Assembly (NCBI RefSeq): GCF_003344965.1
Contig: NZ_CP031194.1
Location: 248,001-312,000 of the forward strand
Length of the DNA: 64,000 bases
Origin: Streptomyces paludis
Lineage (GTDB): Bacteria; Actinomycetota; Actinomycetes; Streptomycetales; Streptomycetaceae
Direction of reading: 5' to 3'
Positions 61,829 to 64,000 of this stretch are shown here, piece by piece. Positions within the stretch are counted from its first letter, which is position 1; the number at the start of each line of letters is the position of its first letter. Position numbers and translations under genes: made by a program. The notes beneath the pieces were generated by a model. That model made no database searches. It saw nothing but the letters and a program-made list of their open reading frames with translations, and was not told where the DNA came from.

Positions 61829-63118
61829 CGCGGCCGGGGCCGCCGCGCCGCGCGGGTCGCGGAAGGTCTCCAGATCGGCGCGGGTCAGCCCGGTCAGTCC
61901 GGTGACCTCGTCGTCGTCCAAGGCCCCGCAGTCGAGTCCGCGCAGCAGATGGCCGCTGAGCGCCCTGGCGGTGGCCGGCTCGTCCATGACCGCGCCGCCC
62001 GCCCGGGCGACATAAGCGGCCAGCCGGGCCGCGGCGGGCTCCAGGCCCTCGCGGTAGAAGGCGTAGACGGCGGCGTAACGGGTGGGCAGATGGCCCGGGT
62101 GCATGTCCCAGCCCTGGTAGTAGGCGCGGGCGAGGGCGCGCCGGGTCAGCCCGTAGTGCAGCCGCCACGCCTCGTGGACGCGCTCCGCCGGACCGACCGG
62201 CAGGACGTTGGTGGAGCCGTCGCTGACCCGTACGCCGGTGCCCGCGGCGGCGACCTGCATGACGGCCTTGGCGTGGTCGGCGGCGGGGTGGTCGCTGGAC
62301 TGGTACGCGGCGCTGACGCCGACGCAGGCGCTGTAGTCGAAGGTGCCGTAGTGCAGTCCGGTGGCCCGGCCGCCCGCCGCGTCGATCATCCGGGCGACGG
62401 TGGCGGTGCCGTCGGCGGCCACGATGGCCTGGCTGGTCTCGATCTGGATCTCGAAGCCGAGCCGGCCCGGCGCCAGCCCCCGCGCCTCCTCGAACGCGCC
62501 GAGCAGCCGCGCCATGGCGGTGACCTGCTCGGCGTAGGTGACCTTGGGGAGGGTGAGGACCAGCCCCCCGGGGAGGCCGCCGGCCGCCAGCAGCCCGCTG
62601 AGGAAGAGATCGAGGGTCCGTACGGCACGCTCCCGGACGGGCGCCTCCAGGCACTTCACGCGGATGCCCATGTACGGGGCGGCCGTGCCGTCCGCGCAGG
62701 CGGCGTGGACGAGCCGGGCGGCGCGGACGGCCGCCGCGTCCTCCTCGTCGTCGGGGCGCGGGCCGTAGCCGTCCTCGAAGTCGACGCGCAGGTCTTCCAC
62801 GGGCTCGCGGACGAGCTTGGCCCGTACCCGCTCGTACACCGGTCCCGCCAGCGCGTCGGAGAGGCCGAGTACGCGCCCCAGCGAGGCGGCGTCCGGGGCG
62901 TGTTCGTCGAGGGCGGCCAGCGCCCGGTCGCCCCAGGAGCGGACGGTACGGGCGTCGAAGGCGTCGGCGGGGACATAGACGGTGTGGACGGGCTGACGGG
63001 TCACCGGGTCGCCGGGGTAGCGCCGGGCCAGCTCCGCGTCGACCGGCGCGAGGAAGGCGCCGACGGCCTCCGTGACCGCGGCCGGGAGACTGGTGACGGC
63101 CTTCTCCTGCTGCCCCAT
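61823..63118 (-). CDS. Aldolase/citrate-lyase-like protein (DUF6986)
   Basis: A 431-aa enzyme with the HpcH/HpaI or citrate-lyase beta-barrel features: DLRVDFEDGYGPRPDDEEDA, GLVLTLPKVTYAEQVTAM, and FEIQIETSQAIVAADGT, whose acidic residues would bind a divalent metal. Related Streptomyces proteins are often found beside allantoin or glyoxylate genes (malate synthase, allantoicase), recalled and not checked. No such genes are next to it here. The reaction is probably carbon-carbon bond cleavage or formation; substrate unknown. Confidence 0.83.
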   Translation of the reverse strand: MGQQEKAVTSLPAAVTEAVGAFLAPVDAELARRYPGDPVTRQPVHTVYVPADAFDARTVRSWGDRALAALDEHAPDAASLGRVLGLSDALAGPVYERVRAKLVREPVEDLRVDFEDGYGPRPDDEEDAAAVRAARLVHAACADGTAAPYMGIRVKCLEAPVRERAVRTLDLFLSGLLAAGGLPGGLVLTLPKVTYAEQVTAMARLLGAFEEARGLAPGRLGFEIQIETSQAIVAADGTATVARMIDAAGGRATGLHYGTFDYSACVGVSAAYQSSDHPAADHAKAVMQVAAAGTGVRVSDGSTNVLPVGPAERVHEAWRLHYGLTRRALARAYYQGWDMHPGHLPTRYAAVYAFYREGLEPAAARLAAYVARAGGAVMDEPATARALSGHLLRGLDCGALDDDEVTGLTGLTRADLETFRDPRGAAAPAAG

Positions 63119-63146
63119 TCCGGCACCTCTCCCCTGCTCAGCACTG

Positions 63147-63176
63147 TTCCGGCCTGCGGAATCAACAATCCGTTGA
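63147..63176. promoter_or_regulatory. Two adjoining inverted repeats upstream of DUF6986 gene
   Basis: TTCCG-N5-CGGAA (63147-63161) and TCAAC-AATCC-GTTGA (63162-63176) abut each other 29-58 nt before the start codon. Both have perfect 5-bp arms, and the area is AT-richer than its surroundings. They look like regulator sites; no regulator is adjacent. Confidence 0.55.
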
Positions 63177-63228
63177 ACGACGCTATGCGGCGGGAACGGC
63201 GCGCGTCAATGGCGGCCGGACACGGCGC

Positions 63229-63261
63229 GGGGCCGCGCGGTGAGGATCACCACGCGGCCCC
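63229..63261 (-). terminator. Hairpin downstream of etfA
   Basis: GGGGCCGCG-C-GGTGA pairs with TCACC-A-CGCGGCCCC (63229-63243 with 63247-63261), 14 of 15 pairs, with a 3-nt loop. It begins about 27 nt after the etfA stop. Confidence 0.7.
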
Positions 63262-63287
63262 GGGGCCGGACCGGAGCGTGTCCGGGC

Positions 63288-64000
63288 TCAGCCCTTGCGG
63301 TTCTTGATCTCTTCGGTGAGCTGGGGGACGACGTCGAAGAGGTCGCCGACGACTCCGTAGTCGACGAGGTCGAAGATGGGGGCTTCGGCGTCCTTGTTGA
63401 CCGCGACGATGGTCTTGGAGGTCTGCATGCCGGCGCGGTGCTGGATGGCGCCGGAGATGCCGGAGGCGATGTAGAGCTGCGGGGCGACGGACTTGCCGGT
63501 CTGGCCGACCTGGCTGGCGTGCGGGTACCAGCCGGCGTCGACGGCGGCGCGGGAGGCGCCGACGGCCGCGCCGAGGGAGTCGGCGAGCGCCTCGATGATC
63601 CCGAAGTTCTCGGCGCCGTTGACGCCGCGTCCGCCGGAGACGACGATCGCGGCCTCGGTCAGCTCGGGACGGCCCGTCGACTCGCGCGGGGTGCGGGAGA
63701 CGACCTTCGTGCCCGTCGCCAGCTCCCCGAACGTCACGGTCAGCGCCTCGACCGCGCCGGCGGCCGGAGCGGCCTCCACGGGCGCGGAGTTGGGCTTGAC
63801 GGTGATGACCGGCGTGCCCTGCGAGACACGCGAGGTGGTGGTGTAGGCGGCGGCGAAGACGGCCTGGGTCGCGACGGGGCCGTCGTCGCCGGCCTCCAGG
63901 TCGGTGGCGTCGGTGATGAGTCCGGAGCCGGTCCGCAGCGCGAAGCGCGCAGCGATCTCCTTGGTCTCCGCCGACGACGGCAGCAGCACCGCGGCCGGGG
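63288..64000 (-). CDS. etfA: Electron transfer flavoprotein alpha subunit, C-terminal part
   Basis: The gene enters from the right edge; 237 codons including the natural C-terminus are present. The FAD-binding C-terminal domain is clear: [40 protein letters not shown] and [20 protein letters not shown] followed by [20 protein letters not shown]. EtfA passes electrons from acyl-CoA dehydrogenases and other flavoproteins to ETF-quinone oxidoreductase; etfB probably lies just beyond the right edge. The apparent internal ATG at 63989 is not the true start, since the reading frame continues to the window end. Confidence 0.95.
   Translation of the reverse strand, partial: PAAVLLPSSAETKEIAARFALRTGSGLITDATDLEAGDDGPVATQAVFAAAYTTTSRVSQGTPVITVKPNSAPVEAAPAAGAVEALTVTFGELATGTKVVSRTPRESTGRPELTEAAIVVSGGRGVNGAENFGIIEALADSLGAAVGASRAAVDAGWYPHASQVGQTGKSVAPQLYIASGISGAIQHRAGMQTSKTIVAVNKDAEAPIFDLVDYGVVGDLFDVVPQLTEEIKNRKG

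Noticed and set aside
1..64000. CRISPR arrays, tRNA, rRNA, insertion sequences, att sites
   Set aside because: No regularly spaced repeats, cloverleaf sequence, rRNA consensus or transposase/integrase motif was seen on either strand.

Overview
The window is high-GC actinobacterial chromosome and almost certainly Streptomyces. G or C dominates third codon positions, GTG starts and 4-nt ATGA/GTGA stop-start overlaps are common, TTA codons are very rare, and the gene families are typical of the genus (SPW-repeat protein, tandem TerD protein, HATPase anti-sigma regulator, sugar ABC importer without its own ATPase). About 57 protein genes are supported. I see no rRNA, tRNA, CRISPR array, insertion sequence, integrase or phage gene, and codon use is even throughout.

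Region 1 (1-11.3 kb) is a carbohydrate locus. A histidine phosphatase and an FGGY kinase run leftward. A DeoR regulator, a D-2-hydroxyacid dehydrogenase and a second FGGY kinase run rightward. A tightly coupled leftward operon holds an alpha-L-rhamnosidase, a sugar-binding lipoprotein and two permeases. The likely theme is uptake and intracellular breakdown of a rhamnosylated compound plus phosphorylation of a rare sugar; the substrate is unknown. Region 2 (11.7-18.3 kb) has a secreted PhoD phosphatase, a strong bidirectional hairpin, and an asparagine-use operon (FadR-type regulator, asparagine permease, asparaginase) followed by aspartase. Region 3 (18.5-23.1 kb) has a TauD-type dioxygenase, peptide deformylase, an SPW membrane protein, and a GntR regulator with ACC deaminase, a plant-association trait.

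Region 4 (23.2-36.1 kb) mixes envelope and housekeeping genes: PASTA lipoprotein, Nudix hydrolase, apolipoprotein N-acyltransferase, O-antigen-ligase-like protein, PH-domain protein, racemase, HpnB-like glycosyltransferase, tandem TerD protein, MOSC protein and Rv1733c-like protein. Region 5 (36.3-45.8 kb) has a beta-helix/AAA+ fusion overlapping tail-to-tail with a membrane hydrolase that carries two TTA codons, then a DeoR regulator, an SRPBCC protein, an acidic protein, a Cds1-like PLP enzyme and an anti-sigma kinase. Region 6 (46-54.8 kb) is a run of regulator/partner pairs: ArsR with MFS and a phosphotriesterase-like enzyme, ROK regulator with MFS, TetR with a ketopantoate-reductase-like enzyme, and DinB. 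Region 7 (54.8-64 kb) has a geranylgeranyl-reductase-like flavoprotein, an M20 dipeptidase, an AAA/Nudix fusion, a secreted protein, a ROK kinase divergent from a LacI regulator, an aldolase/lyase-like DUF6986 protein, and the end of etfA.

No single system is clearly new. The most useful leads are four promoters that appear to make leaderless mRNAs (at 21369, 46079, 50328 and 53026), TTA codons confined to three genes, the beta-helix/AAA+ fusion, and the unassigned sugar pathway.
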